Positions 28,652-38,836 of a DNA stretch of 64,000 nucleotides are shown piece after piece. Position numbers and translations under genes: made by a program. This DNA is from CAZRKC01 sp964600665. Its GTDB lineage: Bacteria; Bacillota; SLNR01. The notes beneath the pieces were generated by a model. It searched no databases and was not told the origin of the DNA. It saw only the letters and a program-made list of their open reading frames with translations. The stretch's first letter is position 1. Each line of letters opens with the position of its first letter. The stretch covers positions 1 to 64,000 of the forward strand of contig CAZRKC010000004.1 in assembly GCA_964600665.1 (NCBI GenBank). Direction: 5' to 3'.

Positions 28652-29215
28652 CTCCCTAATTTATCATGGGATACAACTATGTATGTTTCTCTTGATTCTG
28701 TAAATCATCAGCGCGGAATCGCGATGTTGGGCGCAATGTTTCCAAGCGTTTGCCATCTGAGCTCCAATTCATAACCGGGAGAAGGTGTTTGTGCTGACTT
28801 AAGATTAATTCTTTGCGGCGAGCCTGCTATCCTTCCATTAGCGTTTAAGGCAGATCCAGTTTGGCAATGTGATGAAGATGAAACAGAACATGGATGATCC
28901 TCTGATGATTAGTTGAGAAGCATTTATACCATTCAACTTACTTGCCATAGAAAATCAAATACCCAACCCGGATGGAATCGTGATTTCAAACTGATATTTG
29001 TATCCGGAGGAGCAATTATGAGGTAAAAGGAACAGGAATCAGATCATGATGATTTTTTGGTCAAAATGCCGGTACATGTTTTGCAGGTGTTCTTTGCATT
29101 TTTTAGAATACTGATGAAATAATAAGATTAATATTGAACTTTGAGCATCTTACGTGTACGATATTTCGCATAAGGTTCTTTTATTCCGCAACGGCAACAA
29201 CAGTAGGAGGATACC
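28652..29215. other. Leader region upstream of pheST
   Basis: About 560 bp. Because Firmicute pheST operons often carry a T-box, I looked for the AGGGTGGNACCGCG specifier-antiterminator motif and did not see it. A strong ribosome binding site (CCGGAGGAG) at 29004-29012 leads to ATG AGG TAA only. Otherwise no feature. Confidence 0.4.
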
Positions 29216-29257
29216 ATGCCGATCCAGGTTCATGCTTTTTGCTCATTGAACTTGTGA
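29216..29257 (+). CDS. Possible pheS leader peptide, 13 codons
   Basis: MPIQVHAFCSLNL, preceded by TAGGAGGATACC and ending 25 bases before pheS. Position and ribosome binding site fit a leader peptide or translational coupling, but it has only one Phe codon, unlike the Phe-rich E. coli pheM leader, and no attenuator stem was recognised. It may be non-functional. Confidence 0.35.
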   Translation: MPIQVHAFCSLNL

Positions 29258-29282
29258 AAGGGGATTATTTTGGAGGTGAATC

Positions 29283-30320
29283 ATGAAAGAACAATTGGAA
29301 GCGATTCGCGATGAGTGTTTTTTGGAGGTTCAGTTAGCGAGATCGACTGACGAATTGCAGCATGTTCGCCAGAAATATCTTGGCAAAAAGAGCAAACTTT
29401 CCGACGTTCTCAAGGGTCTTGGGAGGCTGTCTGATGAAGATCGCAAGACGATTGGCCGGGTGGCCAATGAGATCAAGATCGTAATGACTGAAGCATTGGA
29501 AGACAGAGAGAAGGAACTCATCGAAGAAGCGTCCGTATTTGAAGTCGATCAGGATCTAACCCTACCCGGACTGCCGGTAGCCGGAGGTGGATTGCATCCA
29601 ATCACCCAAATGTGCTATGACCTCAACGATGCTTTTCGATCCCTGAATTTTGAAGTATTTATGGGGAATGAAATAACCAGTGAGAAGTATGCATTCGACA
29701 ATTTAAATTTCTCACCAGATCATCCCGCGCGAGAGTCTATGGACACGTATTGGTTGGCCGGTTGTGAAAATGAGGCAGGTGCAAAGCGTCTCTGTCTACG
29801 TCCCCATCTGACAGGCGCGAGTGTCCGATACTTAAAAGCGTTTGGTGCACCGGCCCGCTTTGTCTATCCTGGACGGGTCTATCGTAATGAAAGCACTGAT
29901 GCTCGGCATGAACGTGCTTTTTTCCAGTATGAGGCGCTGATTGTTGACAAAGGATTTTCCTTTGCTTCTGGGAAACTTCTGGTTAAGACCATTTTGGAGA
30001 AGGTCTTCGGGCGTGCAGTAGAAGTTCGTATGCGTGTAGGATTTTTCCCGTTTGTTGAACCAGGATTCGAAATCGATATGAAATGTTTGGTCTGCGGTGG
30101 GACCGGCTGCAAAGTTTGTAAGCATGTTGGATGGATTGAGGTTATGCCTGGCGGGACACCCCATCCAAATGTTCTAAAGGCAGCTGGGTTGGATCCAGCA
30201 GTTTGGTCCGGTTTCTATATCAACATCGGGTTGGATCGCCTGGTGATGATGCGCTACGGTGTGGACGATGTACGTTTGTTCCACAGTGCAGATCTCAGAT
30301 TTTTAAGTCAGTTCAAATAA
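29283..30320 (+). CDS. pheS: Phenylalanine--tRNA ligase alpha subunit
   Basis: 345 residues, normal length. It charges tRNA-Phe together with the beta subunit as an (alpha-beta)2 enzyme in the cytosol. Residues 1-90 are the N-terminal coiled-coil tRNA-binding arm; the class II catalytic core follows, with motif 2 (GRVYRNESTDARHERAFFQ) and motif 3 (FYINIGLDRLVMMRYG). An added Cys4 knuckle (Cys268, 271, 276, 279; CLVCGGTGCKVC) followed by GWIEV sits between the PFVEPGFEID element and motif 3; this occurs in a subset of PheS proteins and suggests zinc binding. The start follows TTGGAGGTGAATC. pheT begins 13 bases after the stop. Confidence 0.97.
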   Translation: MKEQLEAIRDECFLEVQLARSTDELQHVRQKYLGKKSKLSDVLKGLGRLSDEDRKTIGRVANEIKIVMTEALEDREKELIEEASVFEVDQDLTLPGLPVAGGGLHPITQMCYDLNDAFRSLNFEVFMGNEITSEKYAFDNLNFSPDHPARESMDTYWLAGCENEAGAKRLCLRPHLTGASVRYLKAFGAPARFVYPGRVYRNESTDARHERAFFQYEALIVDKGFSFASGKLLVKTILEKVFGRAVEVRMRVGFFPFVEPGFEIDMKCLVCGGTGCKVCKHVGWIEVMPGGTPHPNVLKAAGLDPAVWSGFYINIGLDRLVMMRYGVDDVRLFHSADLRFLSQFK

Positions 30321-30333
30321 GGGGGCACTCACC

Positions 30334-32751
30334 ATGAAACTATCATTAAACTGGATTCGCGAGTATGTGAACCTTCCTCCTGGACTGACCATGGAGCAAC
30401 TTTCATATGATTTAACCATGAGGACAGTGGAGGTTGAAAGCATCGAGAATCCTGCGGATTCGTTGAAAGACGTGATCATTGGTAAAATTATCGAGATCAA
30501 AGGACACCCCAACGCAGATCAGCTTCGAGTCTGCCGCGTGGATATTGGTACTGCAGTACCCAGCACAATTGTATGTGGCGGGTCTAATTTAAAGGAATGT
30601 CAGTTGGTGGTTGTTGCAGTTCCCGGTGCGTATGTGAAATGGCATGGTATTGGCGACCCGGTCGAAATCAAGTCAGTTAAACTTCGTGGTGTACACAGTG
30701 AAGGTATGATTTGTGCAGCCGGTGAACTTGGACTGGAGGATTTGTTCCCGCCATCCGAAGAGAAGGAAATTATGGATTTAACTGGCTGGTCTGCGAAACC
30801 TGGTGATTCCGCCGCGGATATCTTACAGTTGAATGACTATATTTTGGAAATCGACAACAAGTCGATGACCAATCGGCCGGATCTTTGGGGACATTATGGT
30901 ATTGCCCGTGAGCTTGCTGCGATCTATGGCAACGAACTCTTAGAACTGCCGGTCTTTCAGGCACCGGAAGGGACGCCTGAATTCCCCGTTGACATTCAAG
31001 ATCATCAGCACTGCCATCGATATGCCGCTGTGGTGTATCACGGACTGACAAATAAGCCGTCACCTTACTGGCTGCAGGTAAAAATCTGGAAGATCGGAAT
31101 GCGCCCAATCAACAACCTGGTGGATATGACAAACTATGTAATGCTGGCAACAGGCCAACCTGCCCATGGTTTTGATCAAAAGTATGTGGAAGGCGGCATT
31201 GTCGTCCGCAAGGCTAAAGAGAGCGAGAGACTGGTTCTTCTGGATAATAAATCAATCCAGTTAACCAGACAGGATACGCTCATCTGCAATATTAGAGAAC
31301 CGATTGGTCTGGCAGGAATCATGGGTGGCAAGCAAAGTTCCATCCTTCCAGAAACCACGGAACTGGTTTTAGAAATGGCAAATTTCGAACCTCTTTCTTT
31401 ACGCCGAACCGCTCAACGGTTTGGGATTCGTACAGAAGCATCTACTCGTTATGAAAAAGGAATTGATACCCAACGAATCGATCAGGCGACAGGTGTGGCG
31501 AACTGGCTTATGCAGCAGATTTTGCCTGAGGCACGCATTGTTGCTGTGACTGATAATTATCCCATGAAGACTGCTTCCCCCATCATCAAAGTATCGATGG
31601 AATTCTTGACAGAACGTCTGGGGCGGGCATTATCAGATGCCGATGTCGTGGAAAATCTGAAGACTTTAGGTTTTGTAACTACTTACAAAGATGGTATTTT
31701 CGAAGTCACAGTCCCATCGTGGCGGGGGACGGGTGACATATCCCTTCAGGATGATATCCTTGAGGAGATTGCAAGGATCATTGGTTATGAGAACTTTGCA
31801 TTCATTCCACCAGCAGTGACACTGAATAAAGCCATTAACCAACGGAAATCAGACACTGACCGGGCAATCCGTGAATATTTAGCGTACCGATGTGGTTTGC
31901 AGGAAATATTCACCTATCCGTGGGTTGAAGAAAAGTTCATCGAAGCTGCTGGGATAACACCGGAAGCATGTCTTGTTTTGGCAACACCTCCCTCACCTGA
32001 GACTTCCCGCCTTCGGACATCTCTCGTCCCGGGTTTGTTGGAAAGTATCGCTAAAAACAGTAAACATTTTGATTGTTTCAAGTGTTTCGAACTGGCACAA
32101 GTGTTCCATCAGGGTGAGACACACCCCAGCGATGAAGAAGAGACACTACCTTTGCAAGAATGTTACCTGGCTGCCACTTTTGTTGGTGAAGATGTTTTGC
32201 ATCTCTTCCGTGAGGCAAAAGGGGTGCTGGAGATGCTGCCAAGAATCACTCAGATTGAGCCCTTCAGCTTTGGGCAACATGAAAAACCAAATTGGGCCGA
32301 TCCCAAAGCATGGCTCAACGTCACCAATGGGGGTGAAATCATCGGTTCCATGGGTGTGCTTTCCCTGAGAGCACTACGTTTGGCAGGCATCAAACGATCA
32401 CGGGTCATTCTATTTGAAATCAATATCGAGAAACTTCGACCGTTACCCTCCCGGCAGAACCTGTTTAAACATCTTCCGCAATTCCCCCTGGTCGAGCAGG
32501 ATTTCTCAATTCTCATTGATGAAAGTGTCAAATGGGCAGCGATCGAAGCAATCGTATCGCCAATGGTGCACGCCTGTGAATTTGTAGAAGAATACCGAGG
32601 CGAACAGGTTCCCGAAGGCAAGAAGTCCATCCTTTTCAGGGTATGGTATGCATCCGACAACAAGACTTTAAATACGGAAGAGATTGAACGTATGACACGA
32701 AGTATTGTCAAGATCATCGGTGAGAAAATCGGTGGGGAACTGAGGATTTGA
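30334..32751 (+). CDS. pheT: Phenylalanine--tRNA ligase beta subunit
   Basis: 805 residues, normal length. N-terminal MKLSLNWIREYVNLP, EMAP-like tRNA-binding domain (about 40-155; HPNADQLRVC, VVCGG-like IVCGG), B3/B4 editing domain (about 205-390), B5 domain (about 405-475), a catalytic-like core and C-terminal FDX-ACB anticodon-binding domain (about 710-805; FPLVEQDFSILIDE). The B3/B4 domain of this family removes mischarged tyrosine. It is preceded by AAGGGGG and is co-transcribed with pheS; a terminator follows. Confidence 0.97.
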   Translation: MKLSLNWIREYVNLPPGLTMEQLSYDLTMRTVEVESIENPADSLKDVIIGKIIEIKGHPNADQLRVCRVDIGTAVPSTIVCGGSNLKECQLVVVAVPGAYVKWHGIGDPVEIKSVKLRGVHSEGMICAAGELGLEDLFPPSEEKEIMDLTGWSAKPGDSAADILQLNDYILEIDNKSMTNRPDLWGHYGIARELAAIYGNELLELPVFQAPEGTPEFPVDIQDHQHCHRYAAVVYHGLTNKPSPYWLQVKIWKIGMRPINNLVDMTNYVMLATGQPAHGFDQKYVEGGIVVRKAKESERLVLLDNKSIQLTRQDTLICNIREPIGLAGIMGGKQSSILPETTELVLEMANFEPLSLRRTAQRFGIRTEASTRYEKGIDTQRIDQATGVANWLMQQILPEARIVAVTDNYPMKTASPIIKVSMEFLTERLGRALSDADVVENLKTLGFVTTYKDGIFEVTVPSWRGTGDISLQDDILEEIARIIGYENFAFIPPAVTLNKAINQRKSDTDRAIREYLAYRCGLQEIFTYPWVEEKFIEAAGITPEACLVLATPPSPETSRLRTSLVPGLLESIAKNSKHFDCFKCFELAQVFHQGETHPSDEEETLPLQECYLAATFVGEDVLHLFREAKGVLEMLPRITQIEPFSFGQHEKPNWADPKAWLNVTNGGEIIGSMGVLSLRALRLAGIKRSRVILFEINIEKLRPLPSRQNLFKHLPQFPLVEQDFSILIDESVKWAAIEAIVSPMVHACEFVEEYRGEQVPEGKKSILFRVWYASDNKTLNTEEIERMTRSIVKIIGEKIGGELRI

Positions 32752-32820
32752 TTGTATAAGATTATTCCGCGACTGTTCTGTGTGATTGGTAAAAGAGATG
32801 GGTGCATCGAAACATATCGT

Positions 32821-32855
32821 TGATGAACCGCCTGCTTTTACGGGCGGTTTCATCA
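32821..32855 (+). terminator. Terminator after pheT
   Basis: TGATGAACCGCC and GGCGGTTTCATCA pair around a T-rich loop, 70 bp after the pheT stop. The T tract after the core stem is short and is itself part of the outer stem. Confidence 0.65.
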
Positions 32856-33198
32856 CATCTATAAAGTGATATCCGATTACCTTCTGTATTGAACCATATC
32901 ATTTCATCAATGCAAAAGAAACATAAGCGCTTGCATATCAAGGTGTTACTCGATTTGATAAGGGTAAGAGTTAAAGTGGGTGGTTGGATACCCATACAGC
33001 TATCAATTTCTACTTATAATAAATTATCATGAGACAATATTAAGAATGTCCAAACGCATAAAATACAAGAAAGCTACTCAGGGTTTTCTCTCTATTTCAT
33101 ATGCTCAATTTGTTTGTCTTATCAAAAACGGCTGGTAGACAGGTGCTATGAATCTTTTTGACATGTTAAAAACTTGGGAGAGGCGAACCACCATTAAA
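32856..33198. other. Gene-free convergent region
   Basis: About 340 bp between pheT and the minus-strand dehydratase. Nothing recognisable. Confidence 0.4.
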
Positions 33199-34128
33199 CT
33201 AGGTCAGTAACTCTTTCTCCCATTGACGTAATTTCTCCATATCAACCCCAATACCACCGCATACAATGATCAAAACGCTTTTATATAACTGAATTACATC
33301 GGGATTATCATAAATCAATGAAAGAGAAGCACCACATGCAGGCTCAACCAATACGCGATAATCATTGACAAAATTGAGACAAGCGCGGACTGCTGCTGCA
33401 TCAGAAACAAGATGAGGAATAATTCGATGTTTTTGGGTCCATTGAAGTGCTTTTAACGATACTTTTTTTGCTCCTAGACTCGTAGCTACAGTGTTTATGC
33501 TCTCCAAACTAATCAGTTTCCCTGATTTTACTGATTCATAATACGAGGCTGCGCCTTCTGTTTCGACGGCGATAACGGGAATATCGCCCCAACTGTTTCT
33601 ATGCAAACCCTCTAAGACCCCACACAGAAGTCCCCCGCCGCCAACAGACAATACGATGGCATCGGGTTTTTCACATTGAGTAATCGTTTCATCGATCATC
33701 GTTGCATGTCCCTCCCACAATAAAGGATCATCAAATGGCGAGACATACTTTGTGTCCTGATCGCTGGATATTTGCAAAGCATATTCATTAGCCTCATCCC
33801 AGACACAGCCGCGCACCTCAACCGATGCACCTAATAGCTTGATTTTTTGCCTGACATTTTCAGGAGTTGTTGACGGCACCACGACTGTAACTTTGACACC
33901 AAGTGCTCTTCCGGCATAAGCAACGGCATATCCTGCATTGCCTCCCGATGAGGACACGAGATGGGTTGCCCCTGACTCCAATGCTTTTTGGCAAAGATGT
34001 CCGACTCCCCTAATTTTGAAAGAACCGACGGGTTGAAAGCACTCCATTTTGAGATAAACGGATGTATTTGGTATCTTGTTTATTGAATCCATACGAAAAA
34101 CAGGTGTTTGGATATGGATATCTTTCAT
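33199..34128 (-). CDS. PLP-dependent L-serine/L-threonine dehydratase
   Basis: 309-residue fold-type II PLP enzyme that deaminates serine to pyruvate and/or threonine to 2-oxobutyrate. PVGSFKIRG holds the PLP lysine, SSGGNAGYA is the phosphate/substrate loop, and VGGGGLLCG binds the PLP phosphate. The arrangement and VVPSTTPENV resemble the eukaryotic-type serine dehydratase rather than the longer IlvA with an ACT domain, which is absent. The ATG chosen (MKDIHIQTP) has GAAGGGGTG nine bases upstream; the longer ORF starts at an ATG inside the leader without such a site. A catabolic role fits the nearby amino acid hydrolase and aminotransferase. Confidence 0.92.
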   Translation of the reverse strand: MKDIHIQTPVFRMDSINKIPNTSVYLKMECFQPVGSFKIRGVGHLCQKALESGATHLVSSSGGNAGYAVAYAGRALGVKVTVVVPSTTPENVRQKIKLLGASVEVRGCVWDEANEYALQISSDQDTKYVSPFDDPLLWEGHATMIDETITQCEKPDAIVLSVGGGGLLCGVLEGLHRNSWGDIPVIAVETEGAASYYESVKSGKLISLESINTVATSLGAKKVSLKALQWTQKHRIIPHLVSDAAAVRACLNFVNDYRVLVEPACGASLSLIYDNPDVIQLYKSVLIIVCGGIGVDMEKLRQWEKELLT

Positions 34129-34479
34129 CAGTTGCGTCACCCCTTCATTTTTTAAATACATTTATGTGATCCTAATTATAATAAACTTATGGCTGCAGTT
34201 CAATGGATTCTGTGCATCCTTCGTTATGCATCTATCGAAGTGCAAGGATCATCCCGATGATTTTCGTCGTTATCCATGAATTACTTCCAAGTAGTTTGAT
34301 TCATGACTTTGTGTAACCATTGGATATTTTTAGGACCTGATGGATATTGTTTAGCAAGTGTCAGATGTCATTCAAAGGATGTACCCAAGGGATTTTCAAC
34401 GTGTTCGCAAGTTGTATCGCATACGGAATGACAAATATCCTGAATATTTAAAGTCAATATCTTAAAGGAGGCATCTGTG
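34129..34479. other. Gene-free divergent region
   Basis: About 350 bp between divergent dehydratase and amidohydrolase genes. No operator or riboswitch recognised. Confidence 0.35.
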
Positions 34480-35649
34480 ATGGATATTAAAGAAATGGTG
34501 TATTCAAATCGGGACCAAATCGTAAGCTGGAGAAGAGAGTTTCATGAATATCCGGAGTTGACTTGGCAAGAAAACAGAACAGGAAACAGGGTAGCTGAGG
34601 AATTGAGGAAAATGGGGATTGAAGTCAGAAGAATCTCTAAGACTGGGGTTTTAGGCATTCTGAAGGGAGTGAAATCATCCAAAACTGTCGCCTTAAGAGC
34701 GGATATGGATGCTCTCCCTATTGTTGAGAAAACAGATAGCCCTTATCAGTCTAAAATTAGTGGAGTGATGCATGCCTGTGGTCATGATGGCCATACCGCC
34801 ATGCTTCTGGGAGCTGCAAAAGTTTTGAGTAATATGAAGGATACACTTGAAGGAACAGTAAAGTTCATATTTCAACCTGCTGAGGAAGGCGGGCTCGGAG
34901 CGTTAAGAATGAGGGAAGAAGGTGTTTTAGAGGAAGTCAGTGCAATTTTAGGCATACACCTTTGGGCAGATATTCCCAGTGGGATGATATCGTTAGAACC
35001 AGGACCGCGAATGGCATCGGCTGATAAATTTAAGATAACAGTTCGAGGTAAGTCCGGGCATGGGTCAATGCCCCATCAAGGTGTGGATGCATTGATTGCT
35101 GCCGGAGCAATCTTGTCCGATTTGCAATCTATAGTTAGTCGGGAAATTAATCCCCTTGAACCAGCAGTCGTGAGTGTCGGTACTATAAGCGGCGGAGCTG
35201 GTTGGAATGTAATTTGTAATGAAGTGATCATGGAGGGAACCACCAGAAGTTTTAACCCTGATGTAAGAGCAAAACTGTTGGAATCGATAGAGCGGATCGT
35301 TACAAAGACAGCCTCTTCTTATCGAGCAGAAGGGCAATTGGAAATCACGTATATAACGCCTCCAACGATAAACCATGCATCAATAGCGGGTATTTTTGCG
35401 AATACTGTCGAAAGCGTGTTTGGTAAAGAAAAAATCGTAACGATGGAAAAAGTAATGGGTGGAGAAGATTTTGCATATTTAAATGAAACAGTGCCGGGAA
35501 TCATGGTTTTTTTGGGTATTAGAAACGATGAGAAAGGGATTATCTACCCCCATCATCATGAAAAGTTTAATATTGACGAAGATTCCCTGCCAATTGGGGC
35601 GATACTGTATGCCCAATTTGCACTTGATTATTTAGCGGGTAATCAGTAG
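34480..35649 (+). CDS. M20 amidohydrolase (hippurate / N-acyl amino acid hydrolase type)
   Basis: 389-residue cytosolic metal-dependent amidohydrolase of the IAA-amino-acid/hippurate hydrolase group. REFHEYPEL at the N-terminus, ALRADMDALP, HACGHDGHT (Cys and His ligands), PAEEGGLGA (catalytic Glu pair), GIHLW and the C-terminal GGEDFAY are all present, so unlike the first M20 protein in the window its metal site looks complete. It would release free amino acids from N-acyl amino acids. ATG follows AAAGGAGG by nine bases; a GTG one codon earlier is possible. Confidence 0.93.
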   Translation: MDIKEMVYSNRDQIVSWRREFHEYPELTWQENRTGNRVAEELRKMGIEVRRISKTGVLGILKGVKSSKTVALRADMDALPIVEKTDSPYQSKISGVMHACGHDGHTAMLLGAAKVLSNMKDTLEGTVKFIFQPAEEGGLGALRMREEGVLEEVSAILGIHLWADIPSGMISLEPGPRMASADKFKITVRGKSGHGSMPHQGVDALIAAGAILSDLQSIVSREINPLEPAVVSVGTISGGAGWNVICNEVIMEGTTRSFNPDVRAKLLESIERIVTKTASSYRAEGQLEITYITPPTINHASIAGIFANTVESVFGKEKIVTMEKVMGGEDFAYLNETVPGIMVFLGIRNDEKGIIYPHHHEKFNIDEDSLPIGAILYAQFALDYLAGNQ

Positions 35650-35997
35650 TAATAGGATCATTTCGTAACATGACAGTTTAATATGACTGCCTGGCGATGT
35701 CAGAGTCAAACACCAGGTTTTACTAGGCGATGCAGGAACAAGTTTGTTCGAGTATCCATAAGATTTCAATTTCTCAATCGCAGGAAAGAATAATTGGTCA
35801 GTTTGCAGTACCTTCAACAAAAATTGGCGGGGGAGTCCATGTGCATCGAGGATAGTGTCTCCATGAAGGTTGTTTTCATGCCCAGGTTGGCAACAGGATA
35901 AAGAACAAGAGACCTCGATGCAAAGATTAGTGTAAAGCACAGCAGCGCATCATGGTTACAGTCATTACAGGAATTTTGCAAAAGGAGTGATTGGATA
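35650..35997. other. Gene-free region
   Basis: About 350 bp; a minus-strand 102-codon ORF here shows no family resemblance or ribosome binding site. Confidence 0.35.
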
Positions 35998-36717
35998 ATG
36001 ATTTATTACTTTTCAGGCACTGGAAACTCAAAGTGGGTTGCTGAACAACTCGCATCAAAAACAGATGATATTGCGGTCAATATGATTACGCAGACAGTTT
36101 CCCCATCCATTGACGGTCAAACCATTGGCATTGTTTTTCCCATCTACGCGTGGGGAGTGCCTGAACCGGTGCTGGGGTTTGTAAAAGAACTTAAGGGTAA
36201 GGCGGTGTTTACATTCGGGGTGTGTACTTGCGGTGGGGAAGCAGGAAATGCTATGGAGAAGTTAAATAAAGAATTTTCTTTGAATAGCTCATATTCCGTT
36301 ATCATGCCGGGGAATTATATTATGGGGGCGGATGTAGAGAGTGATGAACGAATGGCTGCAAAGATTGCTAAAGCCAAAGAAAAAATTGGAACAATCGCAG
36401 CTCAAGTTAGCGCAAAGCAATCAGTCCATGATGTGACCAAAGGTAGAATACCGTGGGTTAAGTCTACATTTGCCAATATTGGCTTTAACAAGGTTGCCCG
36501 CAGCACCAAACCTTTTTATGCAACAGATAAATGCATTTCCTGTGGCCAGTGTGCCGACAATTGCCCAGCGAGAGCAATCAGGATGATCGATGGAAAACCA
36601 AATTGGAGCGGAACATGCTATCAGTGTACTGCATGCATCAATCTTTGCCCGGTTAAAGCAATTCAATATGGCAAAAGAACCTTAACAAGAAGTAGGTACC
36701 AATTTAAAGAGTATTAG
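35998..36717 (+). CDS. EFR1 family flavodoxin-like / 2[4Fe-4S] ferredoxin fusion
   Basis: 239-residue redox protein. Residues 1-150 are flavodoxin-like, with YYFSGTGNSKW as the FMN phosphate loop and PIYAWGVPEP. Residues 175-220 hold two 4Fe-4S motifs, CISCGQCADNCP and CYQCTACINLCP. EFR1 proteins are common in Clostridia and are thought to pass electrons between ferredoxin-level donors and unknown partners. The start follows AAAAGGAGTG. No obvious redox partner gene is adjacent. Confidence 0.93.
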   Translation: MIYYFSGTGNSKWVAEQLASKTDDIAVNMITQTVSPSIDGQTIGIVFPIYAWGVPEPVLGFVKELKGKAVFTFGVCTCGGEAGNAMEKLNKEFSLNSSYSVIMPGNYIMGADVESDERMAAKIAKAKEKIGTIAAQVSAKQSVHDVTKGRIPWVKSTFANIGFNKVARSTKPFYATDKCISCGQCADNCPARAIRMIDGKPNWSGTCYQCTACINLCPVKAIQYGKRTLTRSRYQFKEY

Positions 36718-37147
36718 AAGCGTGATGATAAAAGTCCGTACCTAGATGGAGTCAATGGTCGTACATGCTGAATCGTAACCGGCTGGTTGTTTATACGGGG
36801 TGCGATTAGGGGGCAGAAACGCCAGAAGTGTCGGTCAGTTACTTAAATCGATCAATAGTGCTTCGAAGGAAATCTAGGGTTATCGAGTGGCGCAATGTAC
36901 AGGGGAATGTGACCAGTGGCGGTTTGTGATTGAAAGACACCTCCATGACTTGCTCCGCACAAGAAAAGGCGGTCCAAAGTCTGTATTGATGGGTAACGAA
37001 TGACTCAGACGAATTTTTGGCTTGCGCGTAAATCATTAAGGAGAAAAGGAATCTATGAATGGACGTGGAATCTAAATTATAGCTAATACGCGTGCGGATT
37101 ATTTTATGAGATGACAAGCTCACCATGAACTACTAAAGGGAGGGGAT
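36718..37147. other. Gene-free region
   Basis: About 430 bp with no supportable ORF or terminator. Confidence 0.35.
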
Positions 37148-38464
37148 ATGGGGATGGCCTTTATTGATGATTATGTGGTTAATGGAAAAGCGATCAAAGA
37201 TTGGACTATCAAGGAGCACAATGTCGCGTTGGATACGCTGGGAGCCCATATTTATGAACCATTTCATGGCATTTTGGTTTTGGGTGGCGGTTCCAAGCCC
37301 TACATGCTAAAAATCCGTAAGGAAACGGCAGACGGGGAGGTTGAGGCTGAAATAATTGATGGCCTGGCCTGCTATTCTGCTGTACCATTTGGGCACAGGG
37401 ATCCAGTCATTACGGCAGCTGTTAATCAGTTCATTGCTGAGATGGCAACCATTCCGAGGTCGATATCTCATAATTACCTTGGGCCCTGGCTGGTTAAACT
37501 TCAAGAATTTACCCAGTTAGATATGTTCCTACCCAAAAGCAGCGGTACTGAGGCGAACGAGGCAGCGATTAAGGCCATTAAAAAATGGGGCAAAAACTTC
37601 GGAGGGAAAGATGGCAAGGGTATTAAAGGCAATCCAGTCATCATTTCCGCCAACAGAGCTTTTCATGGAAGAGGTCTGGGTTCTACAGCCCTTATGGATG
37701 ACCCAATATCTCGGAAAGATCTCGGACCTCTGATGGCAGGTTTCGACCAGGTTCCGTTTGACGATCTCGACGCACTGAAGGAGAAATTTCAGGAGTACAA
37801 TGGCGATATTGCCGGGGTATTTATTGAGCCGATTCAGGCAGAGGCAGGTATCTTTGTCCCTGATGAAAACTACCTTCGTGATGTCCAAAAGCTGGCCAAA
37901 GAAAACAATGCCTTATTCGTCCTTGATGAAATCCAAACTGGATTTGGCAGAACAGGTGCGAACTTTGCCTGGCAACTATATGGACTTGAGCGGCCGGACT
38001 TGATGACCACGGGTAAAGCCATGAGCTCAGGGATTCTGCCGATCAGTTGCCTCTGTGGCAAAAAAGAGATTATGGAGCTGTTTGAGCCACATGGTGAAGG
38101 TAGTACCTTTGGTGGTTATCCGTTAGCAGCTTTTGTCGGGCTACTGACCATTCGGGAATTAGAAAATCGAAATATTAGTCAACTTTCTGCCGAAAACGGT
38201 GCATATCTACAAAACAAACTTCGGGAAGTAGCTGTGAAACATCCTCATAAAGTAAAAGAAATCAGAGGGAAAGGGATGTTAATCGGCGTCGAAATCTATC
38301 CGGAGTATGATGGCCATAAGCTGAGCATGAAGATGCTGGACAATGGTGTATATGCGAAAGAGACCCATAAAACGAATCTGAGGATTGCACCACCGATCGT
38401 TATTAGTCGAGAAGGCATGGATACAATTGCGTCTGCATTGGATGCAAGCCTTGCCGAATTATAA
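37148..38464 (+). CDS. Class III PLP aminotransferase
   Basis: 438-residue fold-type I enzyme of the ornithine / acetylornithine / 4-aminobutyrate aminotransferase class. LDEIQTGFGRTG precedes the PLP lysine in TTGKAMSSG (Lys290), and HGEGSTFGGYPLA gives the dimer phosphate-binding loop. An N-terminal segment with DGLACYSAVPFGHRDP positions the substrate. Specific amine donor cannot be told; the neighbourhood (amino acid hydrolases, dehydratase) suggests catabolism. ATG follows AAAGGGAGGGG closely; a second ATG two codons later is also possible. It ends in a strong terminator. Confidence 0.92.
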   Translation: MGMAFIDDYVVNGKAIKDWTIKEHNVALDTLGAHIYEPFHGILVLGGGSKPYMLKIRKETADGEVEAEIIDGLACYSAVPFGHRDPVITAAVNQFIAEMATIPRSISHNYLGPWLVKLQEFTQLDMFLPKSSGTEANEAAIKAIKKWGKNFGGKDGKGIKGNPVIISANRAFHGRGLGSTALMDDPISRKDLGPLMAGFDQVPFDDLDALKEKFQEYNGDIAGVFIEPIQAEAGIFVPDENYLRDVQKLAKENNALFVLDEIQTGFGRTGANFAWQLYGLERPDLMTTGKAMSSGILPISCLCGKKEIMELFEPHGEGSTFGGYPLAAFVGLLTIRELENRNISQLSAENGAYLQNKLREVAVKHPHKVKEIRGKGMLIGVEIYPEYDGHKLSMKMLDNGVYAKETHKTNLRIAPPIVISREGMDTIASALDASLAEL

Positions 38465-38535
38465 GTTTTCAAGTTGTTTCTATGAATCTTAACCGGTAGT
38501 TATGGCATTTAAAGAGTGTAGAGTGTTCTGCCAAG

Positions 38536-38570
38536 CGGAAATCAGTCATTTAATGACTGGTTTCCGTTTT
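38536..38570 (+). terminator. Strong terminator after aminotransferase
   Basis: CGGAAATCAGTCATT pairs with AATGACTGGTTTCCG (one wobble), followed directly by TTTT. Confidence 0.9.
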
Positions 38571-38836
38571 GCAAACGCAGGCCAAGCGCATAGTGGGATG
38601 ACTTGAATGTACGGGGTTGTGATTAAAGAGATGCTTTGATTTATTGATAGATGATTTGAGATCGTGGTTGGAAAATACTACGCAATCATACTTGGATGAC
38701 CACTTGTAGTGCATGGTTAGGTACATTACTAATGGATTGGATTCATTGGTAGAGGGGTTTCGATTATTACATTGAATACTTACGTGATTTGGGAAAGCGA
38801 ATGTAATAAAAAATCTGATATCCGGAGGGATCTGAA
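38571..38836. other. Intergenic region
   Basis: About 265 bp upstream of the DsrE-like gene; no feature stands out. Confidence 0.3.

Noticed and set aside
28652..29282. T-box riboswitch before pheS
   Set aside because: Expected by analogy, but the AGGGTGGNACCGCG motif is not visible; a covariance search would be decisive.
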